From NCBI GenBank assembly GCA_030604905.1, contig JAUVVA010000032.1:1-33839 (forward strand): 33,839 nt of DNA. The letters are read 5' to 3'. This DNA is from Verrucomicrobiota bacterium. Its GTDB lineage: Bacteria > Verrucomicrobiota > Verrucomicrobiia > Opitutales > Opitutaceae. Below the pieces are notes generated by a model. That model did not search any database. It saw only the letters and a list, made by a program, of their open reading frames with translations, and was not told where the DNA came from. Shown here piece by piece: positions 23,660 through 32,643 of the stretch; the first letter of the stretch is position 1, and every line of letters begins with the position of its first letter. The translations under genes and the position numbers were made by a program.

Positions 23660-26326
23660 CTATCTCCAGAGTTCGAGGCCGGAGACGAAGGGGCGGTTTT
23701 TTGTGCCGGTGAGGAAGTTGATCACGATCACGCCGTTGGCGTCGGCGGGGGTGGTGAAGGTCTCGACGTGGGCGCGGAACTGGCCGCCGGTCACTTGGAA
23801 GACGTCGAGGTTGGTGAGCACGCGGCTGCCGTTGATCTCCACGTGGAAGCGGCGCTGGTTTACCTTGGTGGCCCAGGTCTCGCAGAAGTGCAGGCGCACG
23901 GTGTGGGGAAGCCCGGGCGCCAGACCGGTGAGGGTGTAGGCAAACTGCGTGCCGTGGCGGTGGCTTTGGTAGACGGCGGCCGGGGCGGGATCGGCGACGG
24001 CGGAGCGGTCGATGGCGTTGGTGGTGGTGCCGTTGCCAAGGCTGGTGCCGGAGACGATGGCGGAGTCGGCAAGCCAGTCGCCGGAGGTGGCGGTGCCGTT
24101 GTGCAGGGAGAGCAGCACGGGGCCGGCCGGCGGGGGCGGGGCGGGCGGCTCGGCGGGCGTGTAGGCGGTGTCGGCGGTGATCTCCAAACGGTCGAGGCGG
24201 GCGCCGTCCTCGCGCCAGCCGATCGTGAGGGTGTGGAAGCCGGGGCGGAGGGAGACGAGGAGGGGATTGGCCTGGGTGGTCTCGTCGTTGGCGCGGCCCC
24301 ATTTCCAGGCGGTGGAGAAGCCGGCGTTCTTGTTGAGGGTCCAGTTGGCGACGGGGCCCTGGTTGACGCGCAGCCAGAAGGAGTCGTCGGCAAAGACGTT
24401 GGTGGAGTCGGCCTGGGCGGCGCCGCGGCCCCAGATGGCGTAGTTGCCGGTTCGATACACCTCGAAGGCGTAGGTGGCGGTGCCGGTGACGGGCATGCCG
24501 GAGGAGTGGTTGCCGGTGCCGTTGGGCACGGTGATGTAGGCGCCGCCGAAGGCGGTGGAGTCGCCGGTGACGGCGATCATGGGGGCGACGAGCGCGCCGC
24601 TCTCGGCCTCGAGGGCGACGGCGGGGGCGGGCCAAAGGGTCCAGGTGGAGCCGGTCTCGACGCCGGTGAGCGCCTGCCAGCCGGCGAGGTCGAGGGTGAT
24701 GGCGGCGTTGGCGTTGGCGAAGCGCGCGGTGCCGCTGGGGTCGAAGTAGGTGTTGTGGCCGGTGGCGGGGTTGAGCGTGGACCAGAACTGGTTCCACGCG
24801 GTGCTGTTGTCGGCGCTGTAGAGGACCTGCCCGGCGACGCGGTTGGCGATGAAGCTGTCCTTGATCGTGATGTTGGCGATGGGGCCGCGGCCGGGGCCGT
24901 TGGCGATGCGGAACTGGCGGGAGTTGTCGTAGACCACGCAGTCCTCGATCACGACGTTTTCGGACTCGGTGATATACACGCCGCGACCGGTGACGGAGTT
25001 TTGCGGGCTGGTCTGGACGTTGCCGACGAAGAGGCAGTTGCGGGCGAGGACGGTGACGCGGGTGCCGAGCTCGGCGATGTTGTTGCGGTTGTTGTTCTCG
25101 ACGAAGAGGCCGGTGGTGGTGTTGCCGGAGGCGACGCTGTCCTCGAGCAGCATGTTGACGTTGCCGGTGTCGAACCAGAAGCCGAGGCCGACGTTGTCGA
25201 AGGCGCGGAGGCGGCGGAAGCTCATGTTGGAGGCGTTGCCGATCTTCATGCCACCGTAGCCCCAGCCGTAGTATTGGGAGACGTCGGCCTGACGGGCGTT
25301 GTTGAGCAGGTCGATGTCCTCGGCGAGGAGGTTCACGCCTTGCCAGCCGAGCCCCATCTCGGCGTTGCCGGAGGCGACGAGGCGGCGGAGGGTGGCGACG
25401 GAGTTGATGCCGCCGCCGATGAGGCCGAAGTTTTTGTTGTCGCGGAACACGCAGTCCTCGACGTGGGCGCCGATGACGTTTTGCAGCTGCACGGCGCCGC
25501 GGTTGTAGCCGGAGCCGGAGTGCTGGAAGACGAGGTTGCGGAGGACGATATTGGTCGGCGTGGTGCTGCTCTGGGTGCGGAAGTGGTGGAGCAGGCGGCG
25601 ACGCACCGTGACTTCCACGAGGGCGGCGTTGAGGTCGGCGAAGCCGGCGGGCGGGGCGACGGTGATGAGGTCGTTGACCTCATCGATCCAGAAGCAGCCG
25701 TCGCTCGGGCGGACGTTGGCGCGGCGTGGGTCGGAGGGACCGAGGATTTGGTAGTAGGTGGCGCCGTTGACGTGGACCATTTCGTAGCGGCGGAAGACCT
25801 CGGGGACGTTGGGCGCGCCGTTGTCGGGCGAGAGGCCCCAGTCGTAGGGCCAGGCCTTGGTCCAGGTGCCGTCGCCGGCATCGGTCCAGCCGGTCCAGGC
25901 TTCGGAGCCGGTGATGATCACGTCGCCGGTGTTGGAGGGGGCGGCGGGGTTCCAGCCGGCGCCTTCGAGGATGATGGGCGCGGCGGTGGAGGGGGAGGGA
26001 AAGTTGATCGCGGTGGCCGCGCCGATGGATCCTTCGCGGTAGGTGCCGGGGGCGACGAGGACTTTGACGCCGACGTTTTGGCCGTTGAGGGTGCCGGCGC
26101 GATTGAGGCCGCGCTGGATGCTGCGGTAGGGGGCGGCGGCGGAGCCGGTGCCGGTGCTGTCGTTGCCGGTGGGGGCGACGTGGAGGATTTGGGTGACGAG
26201 GGATTCGTCGATCGGGGCGGAGCCGGTGCCGCCGGTTTGGGCGGGTAGGGCGAGGGGGGTGAGGAGGGCAAACGTGATCGCGCAGAACCGCGCGAGCCGC
26301 CGCAGGGAGGCGGGGTGGGGTGTCAT
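23660..26326 (-). CDS. secreted right-handed beta-helix protein with CBM-like and malectin-like domains
   Basis: An 888-residue exported protein with a signal peptide (about 1-29, ending LALPAQ). The beta-helix domain (about 40-560) opens with APYRSIQRGLNRA and VLVAPGTYREG and contains repeated strands such as NIVLRNLVFQHSGSGY, AHVEDCVFRDNKNFG and VVIEDCVVYDNS. A second domain (about 565-700: ALEAESGALVAPM, YAFEVYRTGNYAIWGRGAA, FHTLTIGWREDGARLDRLEI) looks like a CBM6/CBM35-type beta-sandwich. The C-terminal about 160 residues resemble malectin/CBM57 (FAYTLTGLAPGLPHTVRLHFCE, RRFHVEINGSRVLTNLDVF). The first about 450 residues are closely similar to the protein at 26537-31267. A polysaccharide lyase or hydrolase role is plausible but no catalytic residues can be named. 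A palindrome, hairpin and heptamer array lie upstream. Confidence 0.85.
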   Translation of the reverse strand: MTPHPASLRRLARFCAITFALLTPLALPAQTGGTGSAPIDESLVTQILHVAPTGNDSTGTGSAAAPYRSIQRGLNRAGTLNGQNVGVKVLVAPGTYREGSIGAATAINFPSPSTAAPIILEGAGWNPAAPSNTGDVIITGSEAWTGWTDAGDGTWTKAWPYDWGLSPDNGAPNVPEVFRRYEMVHVNGATYYQILGPSDPRRANVRPSDGCFWIDEVNDLITVAPPAGFADLNAALVEVTVRRRLLHHFRTQSSTTPTNIVLRNLVFQHSGSGYNRGAVQLQNVIGAHVEDCVFRDNKNFGLIGGGINSVATLRRLVASGNAEMGLGWQGVNLLAEDIDLLNNARQADVSQYYGWGYGGMKIGNASNMSFRRLRAFDNVGLGFWFDTGNVNMLLEDSVASGNTTTGLFVENNNRNNIAELGTRVTVLARNCLFVGNVQTSPQNSVTGRGVYITESENVVIEDCVVYDNSRQFRIANGPGRGPIANITIKDSFIANRVAGQVLYSADNSTAWNQFWSTLNPATGHNTYFDPSGTARFANANAAITLDLAGWQALTGVETGSTWTLWPAPAVALEAESGALVAPMIAVTGDSTAFGGAYITVPNGTGNHSSGMPVTGTATYAFEVYRTGNYAIWGRGAAQADSTNVFADDSFWLRVNQGPVANWTLNKNAGFSTAWKWGRANDETTQANPLLVSLRPGFHTLTIGWREDGARLDRLEITADTAYTPAEPPAPPPPAGPVLLSLHNGTATSGDWLADSAIVSGTSLGNGTTTNAIDRSAVADPAPAAVYQSHRHGTQFAYTLTGLAPGLPHTVRLHFCETWATKVNQRRFHVEINGSRVLTNLDVFQVTGGQFRAHVETFTTPADANGVIVINFLTGTKNRPFVSGLELWR

Positions 26327-26402
26327 GGGGTGGGGGTTGGGGGGAGTTGGAAAGAACTGACGCGAGCAGCGTGCGCGGGACGGCGGTGGTGGCGCGAGGG
26401 AG

Positions 26403-26505
26403 GCGCAGGGTTATGCTAACCTGCCGCGCCTGGAGGGCGCGGAATGACCAATGACCAATGACCGGTGACCAATGACCAATGACCAATGACCAATGACCGG
26501 TGACC
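26403..26505. repeat. composite module M1: palindrome, hairpin and heptamer array 3
   Basis: Contiguous parts: GCG, then the imperfect palindrome CAGGGTTATGCTAACCTG (26406-26423), then the hairpin CCGCGCC-TGGAG-GGCGCGG (26424-26442), then nine heptamers (26443-26505; seven AATGACC, two GGTGACC). The same order occurs at 31311-31376. It lies 77 bp upstream of the beta-helix gene at 23660-26326. No T-run follows the hairpin in either direction, so it is not a simple terminator. Confidence 0.85.
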
Positions 26506-26536
26506 AGAAGGACCAAGGATGGACGCGGGATAAATC

Positions 26537-29500
26537 TTATGGGCTGACGCGTAGGCGAAGGAAACGGCGCGGGGTGGAGGGGGTGTTGTCGGTGACGGTG
26601 ACCTGCTGGCCGACTTCGCCGGGGTTGGTGGCGATCACGGTCCAGGTGACGAGGTCGGAGCTCGCGAGGACCTCGTAGGTGAGCTCGGGGCGGGCGCGAA
26701 GGAAGGTGATCTCCAAGTGGAAATCGGAGATTCGAGATTGCACCGGCGGCGTCGTCGACGGCGTCAGCGGGTCGAGGCCTAGGGCGTATTCGAGGAGGTT
26801 GGGCAGGCCGTCGCCATCGGGGTCGGCGGTGGGGGCGGCGTAGGTTTCGATCGGCTCGGGCCAGTCGTGTTCGAGCAACCAAGTCTCGTAGGAAATGGGC
26901 AGGACGTAAGGGTGCTCGCGCCAGGTGCTGCCGAATGCATTGGTGACTGCGAGGGAGACCGCGCCGGAGCCGGAAGTGAGCGTCGCGGAGAGGCGGCCGA
27001 TCTCGGGGTCGAAGGCGAAACCCGCCGGCAGCGTGTCGGCGGAGAAAACGAGGTCGGCCGCGGTGATGCGCACGGAGTCGAGCGCGAGGCGGACGGTTTG
27101 GACGGTGTCGAGAAAGGCGCCGACGTGGAGGTGGCCGCCGACGGAGGCCGCGCCCGTGGCGGAGTTGCGGAACGCGACCCAGGGCGAGCTGTGGGACGCG
27201 CCGCCGGGGTCGCCGCTTTGCCAGTCGAGGTCGCGGAGGGTGAAACGCCAGCGACGCTGGGCGGGGTCCACCTCAATGTTGAAGCGATAGACGCGGCCCT
27301 GGACGAGGCGCACGCCGGTAGAGGTGAGCGTGGTGCCGGCGTAGTAGCGCCACTCGCGGGGCGAGCCGGCGGTGATGAAGGACCACGTCATGTCGGCGTT
27401 GTTGTGGTCGGTGTTGGCGGCGGTGGGGCGATCCCAGAGGTAGAGGCGGTCGTTGACGGTGGAGAACGCGGCGATGTCGTCGGCTCGGAGCTCGAGCACG
27501 ATGCGGTGAGGGGCGGCGCGGCTGACGCGGCGCGCGGGGTCGTCGCCGTAGGAGCGGGTGAGGAAGGCACGTTTGCCGGCGCCGGTGGCGGTGGCCGTGA
27601 GGCGGGCGTAGGCGCCGGAGGCGCGGAGCGGCGAGGACTCGAGCAGTTCGGCGGAGGCGCTGGTGTCGATCGTGGTGGCGCGGAGCGTCCAGGGGCCGAG
27701 CCAGCCGGCGCCGGCTACGCCGGGGTAGGTGTCGGCGGTGGGCGCATCGAAGAAGGCGCGGATCTCCTGATTGGTGCGAACGAGGCGGGAGAAGGGCTGG
27801 CCGGGGGCGAGGTCGAGCGTGGCGGGGTCGGTGAACTGCGCCGGCACCTCGTGGGGGGAGGGCGGGGGCGTCTCGGTGATGGTCAGCGAGACGGGCAGGG
27901 CAATCTCGGGTTGGTCGGGGTGGTTGGACGTTATGCGGACGGTGGCGGTCTGAGTGCCGAGGGGGAGGCCGGCGGCGGCGAAGGCGAGGTCGAAGGAGGC
28001 GAGGCCGCCGGCGGGCACGACGACTTGGAAGGTGTTGGCCGAGGCGGAGAGCCAGCGGACGGGGCGGCGGAAGCGGAGGCTCATGCCGCTTTGCACGTAG
28101 TCGTTGTTGTAGCTCACCTGCACGGCGGGGCGGCCCTCGGTGGTGGAGCCTTGGAGGCCGATGGTGGCGCCGAGGTTGTAGGGGATGTCGATGAACTGGT
28201 AGTTCACGCGGATCTCGCCGTCGGACTTGAGCACGACCTGGGCGGTGAGGCGGCGCGAGGTGGCGGAGTAGTGGCGGAGATTCTCGACGGTGAGGACGAA
28301 GGTCGAGGAGTCGGGGCGGGCGTAGTAGGCGCGGGAGGCGGGCGAGGTCTCGAGGAAACGCAGGTCGTCCCAGAAGAAGAGGAGGTGCGCGGTGGCGTCG
28401 TTGGCGGAGAGGTAGGTGGCGGTGGTGGTGGGCAGGGGCGAGTTGACCCAGCGGCCGGAGGCCTGGCCGCGCGCGCCGAAGTCGAGGGCGCCGTTGGTGT
28501 TGAGCCAGGTGGTGGTGTAGTTGCCGGAGAAATACGGGAAGGTGAAGCCGAGCGGGATGCCGCCGACGGTGCCGGACTGGCCGTTGGCGAACTGGGTGGT
28601 GTGGTCGTCCTGGCCGCGCAGCTCGGTGATCTCGGTGCGGCCGGGGATGGCGTGGATGTCGATCCACTCGTAGGCGGGGCCGCCGGCCTGGGTGGAGTCG
28701 TCCCAGACGTAGGCGGCGGAGGCGAGGTTGGGGAGGGTGACGGTGAAGGTCTGGGCGACGGGGGCGGGATTGTAGAGGGTGACGGGGGCGGCGAGCGTGC
28801 CGGAGCCGGGGGCGAGGTGGGCGTGGACGGGGGTGGCGATGTCGTTGTCGCGCAGCGAGACGGTGGCGCTGGAGGGAGGGTTGAGGGAGGGCACGTATCC
28901 GGATCCGGATACGACGGTGAGCGTGACGGTCTGGGTGAGCTGCGGGACGGCGTCGTCGATCGGCGTGAGCAGCACGGCGACGGTGGCGGCGCCGGCGGGG
29001 AAAGTGACGTGGCCGGGCAGGGGCTGGTAACGCGAGGGGGCGGCGGAGCCGCCGAGCACGTAGTGGACGGTCAGCGGGGAGGTGGTGGCGCCGGTGCGAG
29101 AGAGGGTGAAGACGCCGGGAACGGGGCCCTCCTCGGAGGCGACGGGTGTGGTGGCGGCGACGGAGACCCGCGGCAGGCCGGCCGAGCCGGCGTCCTCGAG
29201 GAGGAAGGTGGCGGAGGGCTCGGGCGCGACGTAGGCGGCGGAGGCGCCGAGCAGGAGGGTGACGCTGTGTTCGCCGTAGCTTTGGCCGGAGGCGAGCGGG
29301 GTGAAGGGCAGGACGATCTGGCGGGCCCCGGCGGGGATCACGACAGAGGCGGGGAAGGCTTGGTAATGGACGCCGGGCGTGGCGGTGCCGCCGGAGGAGA
29401 GCGAGACGGTGAGCGGGGAGGAGAGATCGCGGGCGACGCGGCGGAGGATGAAGCCGTCCACGGTGCCGCCGGTTTCCTGGCGGTAGGCGGCGGCGGGCTC

Positions 29501-31267
29501 GAGGTGCACGAGGGGCTGGCCGGCGTAGGTGGTGATCCAGCGCGAGGTCTGGTCGGCGCCGCGGGCGGCGTGGAGGAGTTTCCACTGGGCGAGCGTCTGG
29601 TTGAGCTGCTGGGCGCGGGTGTAGAAGGCGAGGGTGGTGTCGGGCTGGGGCTGGGGCGTGAGGGCGGTGACGCCGTCGTTGGAGCCGGAGTAGTAGTAGT
29701 CGTTGTTGCCGGTGGCGGGGGAGAGGGTGTCGAAGAACTGCTGCCAGCCGGTGGTGCCGTAGCCGGTGGCGTAGAGGCGCTGGACCTCGCCCTGGCGCGA
29801 GGCGAGCACGGAGGAGCGCACGGTGGTGTTGGCGATGGGGCCGCGGCCGGGACCGTCGGAGATGCGGAACTGGATGGTGTTGTCGTAGAGGACGGAGTGC
29901 TCGATGAGCGTGTTCTCGGACTCGGTGATGTAGAAGCCGCCTCCGACCACGGTGGCCTGGGGGGAGCGGCGGTAGTTGCCCGCCACATACACGCGGCGGA
30001 GGACGACGGTGGGGGAATCGCCGAGGGCGGGGATGTTGTTGCGGTTGTTGTTCTCGGACCAGACGCCCTGGGAGGTGTTGTCGAGGATGCGCGAGTCCTC
30101 GACGAGGCAGCGGACGTTGGCGGTGTCGAACCAGAGGCCCATGCCGTAGTTGCGCGAGGCCTCGACGCGGCGGAAGGTGAGGTTTTGCGAGGCGCCGATC
30201 TTGATGCCGCCGTAGCCCCAGCCGTAGTAGCGGATGAGGTCGGCGAAGCGGGCGTTGTCGTTCCAGCGCACGTCCTCGGCGAGGATGTTGACGCCCTGGA
30301 AGCCGGAGCCCATTTCGCCGTTGCGGATGATGTCGGTGCGGCGGACGGTGAAGACGGCGTGGATCCCGGTGATGGAGAGGCCCATCTGCTTGTTGTCGCG
30401 GAAGACGCAGTCCTCGACGTGGAGGCCGTTGACGTTTTGGAGGAAGACGGCGCCGGAGTTGAGGCCGGAGGCGGCGTGCTGGAAGACGAGGTTGCGCAGG
30501 ACGATGCGGGTGTGGGAGGTGTTGGCCTGCGGGCGCCAGTGGTGGAGGAGGCGGCGCTTGGTGGTGACCTCGACGAGGGCGGCGTTGAGATCGCCGAAGC
30601 CGGCGGGCGGACGGACGGTGAGGAGGCCGGTGGACTCGTTGACCCAGAAGGCGCCCTCGGTGGCCGTGAGGTGCGCGAGGTTGGGATCGGCGGGGCCGAG
30701 CATCTGGTAGTAGGTGGCACCGTTTACGTGGACGAGCTCGTAGCAGAGCATGGCCTCGGGCGGGTTGCCGCCGCCGGTGTTGTTGGGGCCGACGCCCCAA
30801 GCGTAGGGCCAGGGGCGGGTCCAGGTGCCGCCGCCGGCGGAGGTCCAGCCGCCGGACCAGTTTTCCGAGCCGCTGAGGATGACGTCGCCGGTGTTGGCGG
30901 GCGCGGCGGGGTTCCAGCCGGCGCCTTCGACGACGACGGGCGCGGCGGTGGTGGGCGTGGGGAAAGTGATGGCGTTGGTGGCGCCGGGCGTGCCCTCGCG
31001 GTAGGTGCCGGGGGCGAGGAGCACGCGCACGCCCTGGCCGGCGGCGTTGTGGGTCTGGACGGCGCGGTTGAGGGCGGCCTGGAGGGTGTTGAAGGGGGAT
31101 GCGCTGGTGCCGTTGCCGCCGGCGGGGGCGCCGGGGCTGACGTGAAGGGTGACGGTGATGGCCGACTCGTCGATGGGCGGCGCGCCGCTGCCTCCGAGGG
31201 CGAGGAGGCGGGAGGGAAGCGCGAGGAGAAGGAGGATCGCGCAGAGGGGGGAAAGAAAACGGCGCAT
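26537..31267 (-). CDS. giant secreted beta-helix protein with Calx-beta and C-terminal modules
   Basis: A 1576-residue exported protein. The ATG at 31265-31267 starts a signal peptide (MRRFLSPLCAILLLLALPSRLLA). The beta-helix domain (about 40-500: LQAALNRAVQ, VLLAPGTYREGTPG, RIVLRNLVFQHAAS, LHVEDCVFRDNK, NTLIEHSVLYDNT) is closely similar to that of the gene downstream. Two Calx-beta-like domains follow (GGTATPGVHYQAFPASVVIPAG; VASEEGPVPGVFTLSRTG and ATVSLRDND). Next comes a beta-rich domain (GIPLGFTFPYFSGNYTTTW, FFWDDLRFLET, VSYNNDYVQSGM), then a LamG-like region and an Ig-like segment (GFAFDPEIGRLSATL). The end is the C-terminal module DGDGLPNLLEYALGLDPLTP plus RARPELTYEVLASSDL, shared with the double-SGNH protein. 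Likely cell-surface or secreted polysaccharide binding or cleavage (inference). The longer frame to 31357 was rejected because it reads through the upstream module. Confidence 0.87.
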   Translation of the reverse strand: MRRFLSPLCAILLLLALPSRLLALGGSGAPPIDESAITVTLHVSPGAPAGGNGTSASPFNTLQAALNRAVQTHNAAGQGVRVLLAPGTYREGTPGATNAITFPTPTTAAPVVVEGAGWNPAAPANTGDVILSGSENWSGGWTSAGGGTWTRPWPYAWGVGPNNTGGGNPPEAMLCYELVHVNGATYYQMLGPADPNLAHLTATEGAFWVNESTGLLTVRPPAGFGDLNAALVEVTTKRRLLHHWRPQANTSHTRIVLRNLVFQHAASGLNSGAVFLQNVNGLHVEDCVFRDNKQMGLSITGIHAVFTVRRTDIIRNGEMGSGFQGVNILAEDVRWNDNARFADLIRYYGWGYGGIKIGASQNLTFRRVEASRNYGMGLWFDTANVRCLVEDSRILDNTSQGVWSENNNRNNIPALGDSPTVVLRRVYVAGNYRRSPQATVVGGGFYITESENTLIEHSVLYDNTIQFRISDGPGRGPIANTTVRSSVLASRQGEVQRLYATGYGTTGWQQFFDTLSPATGNNDYYYSGSNDGVTALTPQPQPDTTLAFYTRAQQLNQTLAQWKLLHAARGADQTSRWITTYAGQPLVHLEPAAAYRQETGGTVDGFILRRVARDLSSPLTVSLSSGGTATPGVHYQAFPASVVIPAGARQIVLPFTPLASGQSYGEHSVTLLLGASAAYVAPEPSATFLLEDAGSAGLPRVSVAATTPVASEEGPVPGVFTLSRTGATTSPLTVHYVLGGSAAPSRYQPLPGHVTFPAGAATVAVLLTPIDDAVPQLTQTVTLTVVSGSGYVPSLNPPSSATVSLRDNDIATPVHAHLAPGSGTLAAPVTLYNPAPVAQTFTVTLPNLASAAYVWDDSTQAGGPAYEWIDIHAIPGRTEITELRGQDDHTTQFANGQSGTVGGIPLGFTFPYFSGNYTTTWLNTNGALDFGARGQASGRWVNSPLPTTTATYLSANDATAHLLFFWDDLRFLETSPASRAYYARPDSSTFVLTVENLRHYSATSRRLTAQVVLKSDGEIRVNYQFIDIPYNLGATIGLQGSTTEGRPAVQVSYNNDYVQSGMSLRFRRPVRWLSASANTFQVVVPAGGLASFDLAFAAAGLPLGTQTATVRITSNHPDQPEIALPVSLTITETPPPSPHEVPAQFTDPATLDLAPGQPFSRLVRTNQEIRAFFDAPTADTYPGVAGAGWLGPWTLRATTIDTSASAELLESSPLRASGAYARLTATATGAGKRAFLTRSYGDDPARRVSRAAPHRIVLELRADDIAAFSTVNDRLYLWDRPTAANTDHNNADMTWSFITAGSPREWRYYAGTTLTSTGVRLVQGRVYRFNIEVDPAQRRWRFTLRDLDWQSGDPGGASHSSPWVAFRNSATGAASVGGHLHVGAFLDTVQTVRLALDSVRITAADLVFSADTLPAGFAFDPEIGRLSATLTSGSGAVSLAVTNAFGSTWREHPYVLPISYETWLLEHDWPEPIETYAAPTADPDGDGLPNLLEYALGLDPLTPSTTPPVQSRISDFHLEITFLRARPELTYEVLASSDLVTWTVIATNPGEVGQQVTVTDNTPSTPRRFLRLRVSP

Positions 31268-31310
31268 GGGCGCGGCAAGGGTGGCGCGGCGGCGGGGGAT
31301 GCCCAGCCGG

Positions 31311-31376
31311 GCGCAGGGTTTCGCTAACCTGTCGCGCCGCTGGCGCGAAATGACCAATGACCAATGTCCAATGACT
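31311..31376. repeat. composite module M2: palindrome, hairpin and heptamer array 4
   Basis: GCG, then CAGGGTTTCGCTAACCTG (31314-31331), then the hairpin TCGCGCC-GCT-GGCGCGA (31332-31348), then four heptamers (31349-31376: AATGACC twice, AATGTCC, AATGACT). It has the same order and joints as 26403-26505. The outer hairpin pair is T-A here and C-G there, a compensatory change. It lies 44 bp upstream of the giant beta-helix gene. Confidence 0.85.
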
Positions 31377-31400
31377 TGGTCGGCGTGGGGCGGAGGCGGG

Positions 31401-31438
31401 AAAAGAAAACGGCGCGGGTCCCGAGGGAGCCCGCGCCG
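31401..31438 (-). terminator. rho-independent terminator of PEP-CTERM gene 2
   Basis: On the minus strand a 9-bp stem (31410-31418 with 31430-31438, CGGCGCGGG paired with CCCGCGCCG), extended inward by TCCC/GGGA, is followed by TTTTCTTTT (31409-31401). It lies 34 bp after the stop of the PEP-CTERM gene. Confidence 0.88.
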
Positions 31439-31471
31439 GTGAGGCGTATCGAGGTAACGGATACGAAGCGA

Positions 31472-32296
31472 TTAGGCGCGGCGGCGGCGGCGCGAGGCGA
31501 CGAAGCCGAGGGCGCCGAGGCCGGCGAGCGCGGCGAAGGAGGAGGGCTCGGGGATGGCGGTGACGAAGGAGAAATTGTCGATACCCCAAGCACCGGCGCC
31601 GTTGCCGTCGAGGAAGCGAATATAAAGGGTTTGGCCGGGCGCCCAAGTGAGGTCAGTAAGGGTGGCCAACCGGTTCCAATAGAGGTTGGAGGTGTTGGGG
31701 TCGAGATTGACTCCGCCTCCCGTGGCACCTTGCTCGTAGGAGGTGCTCAACGATGAGACGGAAGTATAGGTCAGGGTGCTCCATGCGCCGGAGTTGGTGA
31801 TCGCATACCCGACGGTGAGCGAGTCGCTGGTGCTGTTGTTTGGCGTGCGCCAGAGGGAGGTGACGAACGAGATGTCCGCGGAAGTGAGGGTGACGCCGGT
31901 ATTATTGGTGAGGCCAACGGCAAATGAGAAGGTGCCCGCGCCGGTGGTGCGGGTGCCGAAGGCTCGCCCGGTGCCTGCCTCGTTTCCGTCGGTGCCAGGC
32001 GCGTTGAAGCGGTAGCTGTAGACGCGCTGGGTCGCTGAAATTCCTCCGGGGAACTGACTTTCGAGGCCGGCTGAAGGATCTTGGGAGAACCAGCCGGGGA
32101 TGGTTACGTTGTCCACCCAAGTGAAGTTTCCGTTGCCGGTGACGCCGGCAGGGCTGTCGAAGTTTTCGCTGTATGAAATTCCGGTTCCACTCGAGGGGGC
32201 ATTGAGGATGATCTGAGCCGAGGCCGTGGCCGCGGAGGTGGCGACGAGAGCGCCGGCGAGGAGGAAGCGCGAGGGGAGGGTGCTGAGTTTTTGCAT
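31472..32296 (-). CDS. PEP-CTERM sorting-domain protein 2
   Basis: A 274-residue secreted protein with a signal peptide (FLLAGALVATSAATASA, cleavage near residue 28) and a C-terminal PEP-CTERM signal (IPEPSSFAALAGLGALG followed by FVASRRRRRA). The middle part is Thr/Ser/Gly-rich with beta-strand character (SYSENFDSPAGVTGNG, TFSFAVGLTNNTGVTLTSADISFVTSLWR, WAPGQTLYIRFLDGNGAGAWGIDNFSF). This resembles the jelly-roll-like bodies of many verrucomicrobial PEP-CTERM proteins of unknown role. The C-terminal signal is nearly the same as in the first PEP-CTERM protein, but the bodies differ. Its DNA is visibly less GC-rich than the neighbouring enzyme genes. It has its own terminator. The 233-bp gap upstream (32297-32529), shared with the tRNA, should hold its promoter, which I cannot place. 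Confidence 0.92.
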   Translation of the reverse strand: MQKLSTLPSRFLLAGALVATSAATASAQIILNAPSSGTGISYSENFDSPAGVTGNGNFTWVDNVTIPGWFSQDPSAGLESQFPGGISATQRVYSYRFNAPGTDGNEAGTGRAFGTRTTGAGTFSFAVGLTNNTGVTLTSADISFVTSLWRTPNNSTSDSLTVGYAITNSGAWSTLTYTSVSSLSTSYEQGATGGGVNLDPNTSNLYWNRLATLTDLTWAPGQTLYIRFLDGNGAGAWGIDNFSFVTAIPEPSSFAALAGLGALGFVASRRRRRA

Positions 32297-32485
32297 GGGA
32301 AGGGTTCGGGGTGAGTCCGGAGTGAAGCGTGCGCGGCGGGGCTTGGCGGACTGTTTGGCGGGTTACCGTAGCCCGTCCTTTGACGACGGCGGACGGGGTC
32401 CTGCGGGAGGGGGCGACGGTCGGTCGCTTGGGGCTCGTCCTCCGGTGCGTCGCGTCGCCCGGTCGCGGGCCGCGCACAAAAACCC

Positions 32486-32514
32486 TTGTCACCCCGGGGG
32501 CGCGCTGGTTTTTC
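32486..32514 (+). promoter_or_regulatory. possible sigma-70 promoter of the tRNA-Val gene
   Basis: TTGTCA (32486-32491) fits a -35 box. 17 bp downstream, TTTTTC (32509-32514) is a poor -10 box. Transcription would begin about 10 bp before the tRNA. The -35 is good and the -10 weak. Confidence 0.35.
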
Positions 32515-32529
32515 TGCGCCCTTTGGCTC

Positions 32530-32606
32530 GGACGCTTAGCTCAGTTGGTTAGAGCACCTCGCTTACACCGAGGGTGTCGGGGGTTCGAGTCCCTCAGCGT
32601 CCACCA
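32530..32606 (+). tRNA. tRNA-Val (anticodon UAC)
   Basis: A 77-nt cloverleaf. The acceptor stem is GGACGCT paired with AGCGTCC, followed by A and an encoded CCA. The D-arm is AGCTCAGTTGGTTAGAGC. The anticodon arm is CCTCG-CTTACAC-CGAGG with anticodon TAC (reads GUA, Val). The T-arm contains GGTTCGAGTCC. It lies 37 bp upstream of ilvN with no terminator between. Confidence 0.97.
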
Positions 32607-32643
32607 GCAGTCCATTCCACTCCTTTTCCTCCCAAACCTCGCA

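Noticed and set aside
32530..32606. tRNA-Val as the attachment site of a genomic island
   Set aside because: The accessory region lies on the 5' side of the tRNA, no integrase is seen, and no repeat of the tRNA 3' end was noticed elsewhere in the window.
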